In this document: positions 1 through 6,900 of the stretch, piece by piece
Position numbering within the stretch: position 1 is the first letter of the stretch
How the letters are laid out: each line of letters starts with the position of its first letter
Origin: Desulfarculales bacterium UBA702
Lineage (GTDB): Bacteria; Desulfobacterota; Syntrophobacteria; Syntrophobacterales; Syntrophobacteraceae
Length of the DNA stretch: 31,555 nucleotides
Reading direction: 5' to 3'
NCBI GenBank assembly: GCA_002298165.1
Contig: DBMI01000021.1
Span: 1-31,555 of the forward strand
The notes under the pieces: model-generated
Seen by the model: the letters and a program-made list of their open reading frames with translations, nothing else
Told to the model about the DNA's origin: nothing
The model's database searches: none
Position numbers and translations under genes: made by a program

Positions 1-135
1 GGCGGGAATCCAGCGGCTTTAAATCCCGAAATCATTGGTATAAGGAAGCAAAGACACTGCTATAAAACGGGCTAATGTTCGGAGAGCCAGCCCGTTCATA
101 TAATCTGGATTCCCGCCCAGAAGCGCTGCGGGAAT
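1..135. repeat. Cluster of short palindromic (REP-like) repeats
   Basis: Several inverted repeats are visible. GGCGGGAATCCAG at 1-13 is the exact reverse complement of 105-117. Between them AACGGGCT (66-73) pairs with AGCCCGTT (89-96). ATTCCCGC (109-116) pairs with GCGGGAAT (128-135). The nested arrangement resembles intergenic REP/MITE-type DNA, and the outer 13-base pair could be the two ends of a small element cut by the window edge. From 136 to 368 I see no gene or clear signal. Confidence 0.6.
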
Positions 136-368
136 GACGTTCATCAGGTTCGCTCCATCCAATTTTGCTTAGCATTTTTCGAAAAACTATTTGGGCAACA
201 GGCTCGAAAGCCTGCCCACAAAGCGCCGAGTTCCTGAATAAAATTCTTAACGGCGCAATTCCGGCATGCGCCATCACATACATTTCAATGCTACCAGGCT
301 TATAATTTCTACATACACTTTTTAAAAAACAACCGGCATGGGATTCACTGCCGGTCCGGAAAGCGGGC

Positions 369-566
369 ATGAACATTAAGGTTGCCGTAATCATCCAAAT
401 AGTAATCGTCTCGCTGCTGATAATCTACGGGACGGCAAGCCTGTATATGGGATCATTCGAAGGAATGTACGTTACCTTCCCCATTCTGCTGCTCTATTAC
501 GTTTATGCCGTTGCCCGTCAGAATCGGAGGAAAGGTCTGGAAGATTCCGAAGAAGACGAGCAGTAA
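369..566 (+). CDS. Small two-helix membrane protein, function unknown
   Basis: This 65-residue frame has two hydrophobic segments, about residues 4-27 and 33-49, followed by a short basic stretch (RQNRRK) and an acidic tail (EDSEEDEQ). The layout suits a small inner-membrane protein with a charged cytoplasmic end. No family is recognised. The ribosome binding site is weak (GGAAAG before the ATG), so the start is tentative. It converges with the seleno-rhodanese gene only 15 bases away, and no terminator separates them. It could be a chance frame, but the membrane-like composition argues for a real gene. Confidence 0.5.
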   Translation: MNIKVAVIIQIVIVSLLIIYGTASLYMGSFEGMYVTFPILLLYYVYAVARQNRRKGLEDSEEDEQ

Positions 567-581
567 AGATTCTTTGCCTGG

Positions 582-986
582 CTATTTTTTCTCCATGGGG
601 AAATTATTGTTCTCCCACTCGTGCCAGCCGCCTTTGAGGGCATGGACGTTCTTATAGCCGGCAGAGATCAGCTTGTGCGCCACACGGGCGCTTGTGGCTT
701 CAGTGGGTCAGGCACAGTAGAGAACGATTTTCTTATCCTTCGGGTACTTGCCAACCCAGTCCTCGACCTTTAACGGGTCTTCCCTTACCGCGCCTTTGAT
801 CTTCACATCGCTTGGGGTCCAGTCGTGATCGATACGTACATCGATTATTATCAGGTCAGGATTTCCGAGTTCGGCCTTCAACTCTTCCTTGCTTATTCTC
901 GGGACATCCTCAGCGTGAACGATAAAAGCCGCTGTCAAGACAAGCAACGTGCCCACCAGTATAGCCATCTTCATTTTTGAAATCAT
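582..986 (-). CDS. Secreted rhodanese-like selenoprotein (UGA read as Sec)
   Basis: The gene reads as 134 residues if the in-frame UGA at 710-708 is decoded as selenocysteine (residue 93). Residues 1-25 are a signal peptide ending in VHA, so the protein should act outside the cytoplasm. The rhodanese fold follows, with IIIDVR near 46-51, KIVLY-C91-A-U93-PTEATSARVA as the active-site loop, and the family-typical ending GYKNVHALKGGWHEW after the UGA. From memory, many rhodanese-like proteins carry YCACPNE here, so Sec sits exactly at the second Cys and makes a Cys-x-Sec pair able to form a selenenylsulfide. Stopping at UGA would delete the helix after the active site and the conserved GGW motif. 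Transfer of sulfane sulfur or selenium, or a redox role, is inferred. The gene stands alone and converges with the small gene at 369-566. Confidence 0.82.
679..698 (-). promoter_or_regulatory. Candidate bacterial SECIS hairpin of the rhodanese gene
   Basis: On the minus strand, downstream of UGA 710-708, GCCACA (698-693) pairs perfectly with TGTGGC (684-679) around an 8-base loop AGCGCCCG. The loop begins after 15 bases and its first G is the 17th base after the UGA. G within the first two loop bases and this distance match the loose bacterial SECIS rule. Folding was done by eye. Confidence 0.65.
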
Positions 987-1185
987 TAATGCCTCCTCTT
1001 CGGGATTCAGGTATGGAGAGAATATAGTTATCTGATGAGATAGTCAAAAGCCCCGGGATGCGAGAATTAAGCAGCACCCAACCTTTTTCATATGGTTTCC
1101 AATGCTTAATAGATGCAGTAAGAGGTATTTTGTTCGATACTGGTCCGGTTAAAAGCCTGCTGGACAAAGAGGCCGGGAAAGTTTC

Positions 1186-2232
1186 TTGATTGAAATCGAT
1201 GGAGGTGAAAAATCGGGAAGCGGCACCCTGGTCAGGTTTGCCGTTGCGCTGTCTACGCTCACTGGAGAGCCGCTTCACATGGTGCGTATCCGGGCTGCGC
1301 GGGAAAGGGCAGGGCTGCGTCCCCAGCACCTTCAGGCAGTCAGGGCCTGTGCGTCGCTTTGCGGCGGACGGCTGGAAGGAGATTCTGTCGGTTCCAGGGA
1401 GATTTACTACTATCCCGGAAAATATCCCTTCGAGAGCGGATCGCGAACCTGGGATATAGGCACCGCCGGGTCGGCCACGATGGTGGGTTTTGCATTGATC
1501 CCGATTGCCCTTTTCGCTTCCGCGCCGTCGCTTCTCACGATACGCGGAGGCCTTTTCCAGGATTTTGCCCCCACTGCCTTTCACATGCGAGAAATTCTCT
1601 TTCCGCTTATTGGGCAGATGGGTGGCTTCGCCGAATTGAACATGATACGTCCTGGATATGTGCCCAGGGGAGGAGGAGAGTTGAGAATCTTGGTCAAGCC
1701 GCTTAAATCTCCCCTGAAGCCTCTGGATATGACCGAAACTGGTGAGGTAGCAAGGATCCGTGGCATTTCGCTTGCCTCCAACCTCGAAGCCGGCCGCGTT
1801 GCCCGCAGAATGGCGGAGAAGTGCTCGGAATTGGTTGCCGCCAAGGGCCACAGGGCTGATGTTGAAATAATCGAAGACAGCTCCGCAGTCCAGCAGGGAG
1901 CGGCGCTCTTTTTGAAGGCCGAAACCCGGACCGGATGTTTACTCGGCTCGGATCGAGCGGGAAAGAGAGGCCGCAGTTCGGAATCAATTGCCGAGCACGT
2001 CGTTGGGGCCCTGTTCCAGGACATTGCATCGGGTGCGACTGTTGACAGGTTCGCGGCCGATCAGATTATACTATATGCGGGACTTGCCGCGGGACGAAGC
2101 AGGTATCTTACGCCGGGCATGACCGACCACATCCGCTCCAATATCTGGCTTATTGAAAAGATCCTGGGGGCGGGCGTCGAAGTTCGGGGCAATATGATTA
2201 CAATAAGCGGAATTGGTTATTTCGGGAAATAA
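1186..2232 (+). CDS. rtcA: RNA 3'-terminal phosphate cyclase
   Basis: This 348-residue protein is close to the usual length of about 340 for RtcA, which converts RNA 3'-phosphate to a 2',3'-cyclic phosphate through a covalent His-AMP. Visible family marks are the N-terminal IDGGEKSGSGTLVR (family form IDGG..GGGQ.LR), RPGYVPRGGGEL near the middle, and the C-terminal FAADQIIL followed by TDHIRSNIWLIEKIL, whose His (about 315) corresponds to the adenylated His. The start is a TTG at 1186: a stop lies in frame at 1150 and no ATG intervenes. The GSGT variant in the first motif is unusual. The next gene, a FAU-1-like RNA protein, begins 20 bases later, so they probably share a transcript. No rtcB or rtcR is in view. 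Confidence 0.9.
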   Translation: MIEIDGGEKSGSGTLVRFAVALSTLTGEPLHMVRIRAARERAGLRPQHLQAVRACASLCGGRLEGDSVGSREIYYYPGKYPFESGSRTWDIGTAGSATMVGFALIPIALFASAPSLLTIRGGLFQDFAPTAFHMREILFPLIGQMGGFAELNMIRPGYVPRGGGELRILVKPLKSPLKPLDMTETGEVARIRGISLASNLEAGRVARRMAEKCSELVAAKGHRADVEIIEDSSAVQQGAALFLKAETRTGCLLGSDRAGKRGRSSESIAEHVVGALFQDIASGATVDRFAADQIILYAGLAAGRSRYLTPGMTDHIRSNIWLIEKILGAGVEVRGNMITISGIGYFGK

Positions 2233-2252
2233 ATCAGGCCAGGGAGAGCCGG

Positions 2253-3227
2253 ATGCCGCCGCGACTAAAAATTCGAGGTATTTACAGTACTGCGCTAACT
2301 AAACTCGCCATCGATTCAGGATTCGAGGTCACGGACCCTTCGCCCAGGGTAAGCGAGCGTTTTGCAGTTCAATTCGCCTCGGGACCTTACGATATCCTTA
2401 TCCTTGATAGAGAGAACCTCCAGGGAATCGATCTGAAAGGTAACGGCGAAAAGATAGCCCACTTCCTCGGCGTACTGCGGCAGACGCTCTTCGATTCGGT
2501 GCTGGTCGGATTTAGGCCAACGGAGGATAATGATCCTCTAATGATCGCCGGAATCGAGCTGCCGGGGGCTTCCAAGGAAAAACTCGACGAATTTCGCGCA
2601 ACTGTTGTTCCTACGCTCAAAAATCACCATAGGCTCAAGATCATTGATTCCGAGATGCTTGAATCCGCGGAAAGCGAGCTTGCCAAGCACCCGTCGGCTA
2701 AGGCAGAATTGGAGCGCGATATTCTCAGGGAGGCAATAATTTTGCCACTTGAAAAAGAGGGAGTCGCACGGCTGGAACACATCCGTCCGTCCGGAAAATC
2801 AATGCGCGCCAGGAAAGGTGCCATCAAAACTGTTAGCGAAAGCAGAATCGTCTTTAGCCGCACATTTGCGCAAGGCCGCTACGACGGCCTAAACCTGGTA
2901 ATTCGCAAGGGTGACTACGGGGTTACCGAGATCAGGGAAGGAGGGTGGTACGTTAAGCACAGCTATTTTTCGAAAGAAAACCTCCTGATCGGCGAGTACT
3001 TCAATATCAACACCCCTGTTGAACTTTATCCTTACGGAGCAAGATACGTGGACCTGGAGGTGGACGTGATCCGCAGAGCAGGTGAAGAGGCCTTCATCAT
3101 AGACCGGGAAAAGCTGGGTATTCTTTCCCAGAAAGGATGTATTGGAAAGGACCTCGAATCAAGGGTCCTGCTGGTGGCGGAGCAAATCCGGCGAAACCTC
3201 AACCGGGACGGGGCAAGGAATAAATAG
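2253..3227 (+). CDS. FAU-1-like RNA-binding protein / putative ribonuclease with DUF402 domain
   Basis: The 324 residues fall into an N-terminal part (about 1-170) I cannot assign firmly and a C-terminal DUF402-like domain (about 205-300). The latter has WYVKHSYFSKENLLIGEYFNINTP, then YGARYVDLEVDVIRR and FIIDREKL. The pattern Y-x-D-L-x-x-D-V with a later Asp (D267, D271, D284) is typical of DUF402, where acidic residues bind metal. The overall look recalls the archaeal FAU-1 protein, which binds AU-rich RNA and has been linked to RNA cleavage. It follows rtcA by 20 bases and precedes a small membrane protein by 10, so RNA 3'-end processing is a reasonable shared theme. The RNA role is inferred from family and context. 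Confidence 0.6.
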   Translation: MPPRLKIRGIYSTALTKLAIDSGFEVTDPSPRVSERFAVQFASGPYDILILDRENLQGIDLKGNGEKIAHFLGVLRQTLFDSVLVGFRPTEDNDPLMIAGIELPGASKEKLDEFRATVVPTLKNHHRLKIIDSEMLESAESELAKHPSAKAELERDILREAIILPLEKEGVARLEHIRPSGKSMRARKGAIKTVSESRIVFSRTFAQGRYDGLNLVIRKGDYGVTEIREGGWYVKHSYFSKENLLIGEYFNINTPVELYPYGARYVDLEVDVIRRAGEEAFIIDREKLGILSQKGCIGKDLESRVLLVAEQIRRNLNRDGARNK

Positions 3228-3237
3228 CGGAGTAGCG

Positions 3238-3567
3238 ATGAAATCAAATCGGGTCTGGGCCCTGCAGTCTTTCTTAACATGCTTTTTCTTCAATTCGGCC
3301 CTCGCAGTGCTCATATATTTCATGTCGGACAAGATCCTTGCCGGAATTTCGGAAATGATTTTGCCCTTTCTCAAGACCGGAGCGGCAGCCTCACCAGAGG
3401 AGATGCACTCGGCTATCGGCCTTATGGCTGTATTTCTCTCCGAACTTCACACCTACCTGGCCCCGGCGCTTGCCGCCATCACTGGTGCCGCAACCCTGCT
3501 CCTCTGGCTGTGCATATTTTTCATCGGCCGAAGTGTTATTGCCCGAAAAGACGAGCCTGGGATTTAG
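3238..3567 (+). CDS. Small membrane protein, function unknown
   Basis: A 109-residue protein with two predicted membrane helices (about 10-30 and 76-98) separated by a roughly 45-residue loop, ending in a short charged tail. The same frame is open from 3142, but the start is placed at the ATG at 3238 because the upstream part is polar, overlaps the FAU-1-like gene in another frame and looks non-coding. It lies 10 bases after that gene, so it is probably the last member of the rtcA transcript. I do not recognise a family. No terminator is visible before the convergent gene ending at 3605. Confidence 0.6.
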   Translation: MKSNRVWALQSFLTCFFFNSALAVLIYFMSDKILAGISEMILPFLKTGAAASPEEMHSAIGLMAVFLSELHTYLAPALAAITGAATLLLWLCIFFIGRSVIARKDEPGI

Positions 3568-3604
3568 GATTCATTGCGGGCGTTCCATGAGATTCGCGAA
3601 AAAT

Positions 3605-4258
3605 CTACGGCGTAATAAGCTTGTACTTTATCGCTATTTTGGTCAGATCCGCGAGATTGTGGGCATTAAGTTTGGCCATGATGCTGTATTTGTGGGACTC
3701 GACTGTTTTGGGGCTGAGGTTTAGTTTGGCTGCAATGTCCTTGACGTTGTTGCCCTCGGCCAGGAGTTGAAGGACCTCTCGCTGGCGGGGACTCAAATTT
3801 CTGAAACCTATGTTTGCGGAAGCGCCTCGTTCGAGCCTGCCGATCTGCTCCATAAGCACTTGCGGGGAAATCGTACTGAAGTATGTCCCGCCCGATTTTA
3901 CCGCTTTCAGGGCGAAAATGAGGTCCGAGATGGGCTCTTCCTTAAGGACATAGGCAGAGATACCCGCCCTTATCAGGTCCATCAGGTATTCCTTGTCGGA
4001 GTACATCGTAAAGATGATTACACGCGCTCGGGGATTTTTCTTTTTGAGTTGAAAAGTGGCATCTATTCCGTTCAGGTCTGGCATGGAAACATCCATGATG
4101 ACGATCTCTGCATCGAGCTCTTTTGCCAGCCTGACGGCGTCTCGCCCATTGGAGGCTTCGCCAACGACTTCGAATTCGGGAAACTCCCCTAGAACTCCGC
4201 GGATGCCGCTTATTACCACCTGGTGATCGTCCACGATAAGCACTCGTGTTTTCTTCAT
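3605..4258 (-). CDS. NarL/FixJ-family response regulator (REC-LuxR HTH)
   Basis: A 217-residue regulator. The receiver domain (about 1-125) has the acidic pair D10-D11, the phospho-acceptor D56 in VIMDVSMPDLNG, a Ser/Thr-type switch residue in IIFTMYSD and the Lys in YVLKEEP. The LuxR-type helix-turn-helix (about 150-215) shows LSPRQREVLQLLAEGNNVKDIAAKLNLSPKTVESH. The frame is open 64 codons further upstream, but MKKTRVLIVDD at 4258 is the normal family start and is preceded by GAAAGG. No histidine kinase adjoins it, so it is an orphan whose partner must lie elsewhere. It probably activates or represses transcription as a phosphorylated dimer. Confidence 0.92.
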   Translation of the reverse strand: MKKTRVLIVDDHQVVISGIRGVLGEFPEFEVVGEASNGRDAVRLAKELDAEIVIMDVSMPDLNGIDATFQLKKKNPRARVIIFTMYSDKEYLMDLIRAGISAYVLKEEPISDLIFALKAVKSGGTYFSTISPQVLMEQIGRLERGASANIGFRNLSPRQREVLQLLAEGNNVKDIAAKLNLSPKTVESHKYSIMAKLNAHNLADLTKIAIKYKLITP

Positions 4259-4446
4259 GATCGCCTTTCGAAAAGGAATACCGAAAGATTCAGGCCCAAG
4301 TGACATGACATGGCAAGACGAGATAGAAATAGATGTCCCATACCATTTTGCGGGACGGTACCGAGGTAATCTTCCAAAGAACCGAGATTTAATATTGCCA
4401 GTGATCCAGGAACTTACAACGACGCGGCGAGTTTTGAAACTATTTT

Positions 4447-4788
4447 TCAATGCGACCTGGCTTTAAGTTCCGACCACCGCGTACTCATAGCGTCGAAAAC
4501 TGATGCCCTGTCATCATCGCCTTCGGATTCGAATTTATCTCTCAGCTCCGCAAATGACTGCCCTGTTTCGCCGCCGAGTGCCACCGACAGGGCCACAAGC
4601 TCTTCCATTTTCAGCCTGCTAATGTCAAGTTCAAGGAAAATGAGGTTCTCATCGATTGTAGCCAATTCGTCCGCTTCTTCAACCGAAAGATCGAGCCTGA
4701 AGCCTCGGCTGTCTTCCGCGCTGTACTTGCCAAGCGGCAAGTCCAGCCGCTTTGCCGCGCTGATCGCATCAAACCCCCTGATTGTCAT
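4447..4788 (-). CDS. Conserved-looking hypothetical protein
   Basis: A 113-residue acidic, soluble protein. A strong ribosome binding site (GGAGGAACG) precedes the ATG at 4788, which is the main argument that the gene is real. There is no signal peptide or membrane segment. Sequence such as SVEEADELATIDENLIFLELDISRLKMEELVALSVALGGETGQSFAELRDKF suggests mostly helical structure. I recognise no family. It lies between a response regulator and a CheD-HDOD gene on the same strand, but gaps of about 190-240 bases on each side argue against a tight operon. Confidence 0.65.
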   Translation of the reverse strand: MTIRGFDAISAAKRLDLPLGKYSAEDSRGFRLDLSVEEADELATIDENLIFLELDISRLKMEELVALSVALGGETGQSFAELRDKFESEGDDDRASVFDAMSTRWSELKARSH

Positions 4789-5030
4789 CGACGTTCCTCC
4801 ATTTATAGGCTCATCCAGATACTATAATCATTTCTCACCAACCGCCCCCCATGAGCAATTTTTGATAATCTCCAGGAGAACCAGGGTGCCAGAAGTACCG
4901 CAATTTATTACTGGCTAAGGACTTGGATAAAAACAGGAAGGGTGCCGCCGGTTTATCAAAATCTTTCAGCGGCAATACGGAAATGGGCTTGGATTCGGGG
5001 GGTCTTCTTTACCAATCGGAGCAAACAATC

Positions 5031-6362
5031 TCAGGCTGTTGCGCCAAACTCGGTAAATTGCGGTGTAGCTAATAAAGTCGAAAATTGGTGTGAATCGAAG
5101 TCGATTGCTTTCAGGCTTTCTTCCAGGCAGGAACCGTTCATTTTTTCGAGGTCATGGCCAACCATGAAACGGTAGCCGGTGAAATCCGCGATATGGACCA
5201 GGTGGACGAGGTCTCGGTAGCTCTCGGCTGCCTCAGGGCAGTGGTGGTTAAGGATGGCTTGTGAAATTGAATCCGGCAGGTCCCATAGCTGCGCAAGACG
5301 ATGGCCGGCATCAGTGTGCGATATTCCGAATATCCGTTTTTCGGCCGCATTAAGGTCCCCCTCGCTCTGACAAAGGCTCCGGTAGAAAAGGGGATACGCA
5401 TGATTCATGTACTGGTCCAGTACAACCTTTCCGATGTCGTGCAGCAACCCGGCTGTATAGGCCAGGTCGGCGGTGAACTTTCCGGTTATTTCAGCCATTT
5501 TCCTGCTGACGTTGGCCGTATAAACGGAATGATTAAACAGTCCTCCCTTGCAAAGAGAGTAACCATAGTTCGTACATGCTATGAAATTCTCCATCGAGAC
5601 CGCCAGCGCAATTGGGAAGAGGCTTTTTTCCCCGATCCGCAGCAGAGCTTTTTCAACTGAGCTTACCCTCATTGTCGAGTGCACCCAGACCGAGTTGCAG
5701 AGCTTAAGAATCCTTGCACTCAATACCTGGTCCTGAATGATCTCCTTTGCGATGTCCCTGAAGCTGAAAGAATCATTGTCGATCATGCGAATTATCTTCA
5801 GCGCAACCTGCGGGATGGGCAGAAGATTGGTGATTGCGCTATCCAGCTGTTCGGGACCGGGCTTAGTGAAGACCTTCCCGCCTGTCGATGGTGCAGGGAT
5901 GGAAATAGGATCGATGGAGGCCTCCAGGGTATCCATATTCAGACTAAGGCGGCAGGAAAAATAGCCTCCTATCTCTCTTTGGATAATCCGGATGCCCTCG
6001 GCATCGAGAATTTTCTGGGCTATCTCAGAAGTTCGCCCCCCTATATCGAGGATCAGGTCCGTTTTTGAAAGAGGATCTATCAACGCTCCTCCCGCAATGC
6101 ATGCCTCCAGTTTCTTCTTTTTTGCGCCTAGAGAGGTCAGGGCTTTGATAAAAGCCGGCAGGCCGGTAGTCGCGCTCACCTCGGGTTTCCATGAAGCATC
6201 GGCGCTGGGCGGTTCGGGCAAAAGCAAGTGTATAAGACCGCCGATTCCCGATTCGCGGTCGCAAAGGCTTATCCCGACACAGCTTCCCAAAAAAGCCTGG
6301 AATATCTCCGGTTTTTTTGTGCCGACCATAAACGAGCCCGAAAGTATAACGTGATTCTTCAT
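5031..6362 (-). CDS. CheD-HDOD fusion protein
   Basis: This 443-residue protein joins two signalling modules. Residues 1-155 look like CheD, the chemoreceptor glutamine deamidase and CheC partner: FLGSC28VGISLCD, then GGLIH45LLLP and ACIAGGA. Cys28 and His45 match the catalytic pair, but the catalytic Thr expected six residues before the Cys is Gln22, so activity is doubtful. Residues about 175-375 form an HDOD domain (LLPIPQVALKII, ILKLCNS, GLLHDIGK with H308-D309, and AILNHH), a family related to HD phosphohydrolases and used in signalling outputs. No che operon surrounds it. A role in coupling chemoreceptor state to a regulatory output is inference only. Confidence 0.82.
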   Translation of the reverse strand: MKNHVILSGSFMVGTKKPEIFQAFLGSCVGISLCDRESGIGGLIHLLLPEPPSADASWKPEVSATTGLPAFIKALTSLGAKKKKLEACIAGGALIDPLSKTDLILDIGGRTSEIAQKILDAEGIRIIQREIGGYFSCRLSLNMDTLEASIDPISIPAPSTGGKVFTKPGPEQLDSAITNLLPIPQVALKIIRMIDNDSFSFRDIAKEIIQDQVLSARILKLCNSVWVHSTMRVSSVEKALLRIGEKSLFPIALAVSMENFIACTNYGYSLCKGGLFNHSVYTANVSRKMAEITGKFTADLAYTAGLLHDIGKVVLDQYMNHAYPLFYRSLCQSEGDLNAAEKRIFGISHTDAGHRLAQLWDLPDSISQAILNHHCPEAAESYRDLVHLVHIADFTGYRFMVGHDLEKMNGSCLEESLKAIDFDSHQFSTLLATPQFTEFGATA

Positions 6363-6900
6363 GACCCCTCAGAGCAATCGATGGTGAGGATTGTAAGGAC
6401 ATTTACTTCCATATCATTAATCGGCACAGCCGGTTTCTTCCTTGAAATTTGTTCGCCCTGTGAACCGCTGAAAATTCCGCCTTCACGAGCAATGGGACTA
6501 AGCGGGAGCTTAGACCAAATTACTTGTTTTAAGAATCGAAAAGCGATAGGATTTAAGATCTTCCAGTAATAGCTTTCCTGGTTGTGGAAGAGTTGGCACG
6601 GCGGTAGAAAAGATTATCACAAAATTATGGCGCGCCACTTTGTAGTTAAATGGGCATTGGATCTGTTTGTTATTTTCTCCCGCCACACTTGAAATTGTTT
6701 AATCTATTTCAGTTTTTTTTTCGATTACCACTGAGGACATCCGCACAGGGGCGAGTGCATTGAACGCTATGTGCGATCCGGGCTGGATTGGCGATAATTG
6801 ATACTCAACGGGGCTTTAAGTCCCTCCTTCCCGATCCTGGGATCGGGATGCTTCGAATTTTTATAAGAACTTAAATAGCGGAAGTAACGGAGAAATATTC
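6363..6900. other. 538-base intergenic region upstream of the hybrid kinase gene
   Basis: No convincing gene is visible on either strand. The region separates the divergent CheD-HDOD and hybrid kinase genes, so promoters for both should lie here. It is AT-rich around 6660-6720. A perfect short palindrome lies at 6829-6848, about 50 bases before the kinase start. I found no reliable promoter boxes. Confidence 0.5.
6829..6848. repeat. Palindrome upstream of the hybrid kinase gene
   Basis: TCCCGATCC at 6829-6837 pairs perfectly with GGATCGGGA at 6840-6848, leaving only TG in the centre. It could be a REP-like repeat, an operator for a dimeric regulator or a hairpin in the kinase leader. There is no T-run, so it is a poor terminator. 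Confidence 0.55.

Noticed and set aside
32..394. 120-codon open frame on the minus strand
   Set aside because: It runs through the palindromic repeats, has no recognisable domain and overlaps the start of the small membrane protein; probably chance.
910..1851. 313-codon minus-strand frame opposite rtcA
   Set aside because: It is antisense to a well-supported rtcA and overlaps the rhodanese signal peptide region; composition is Arg/Gly/Ser-rich, as in shadow frames.
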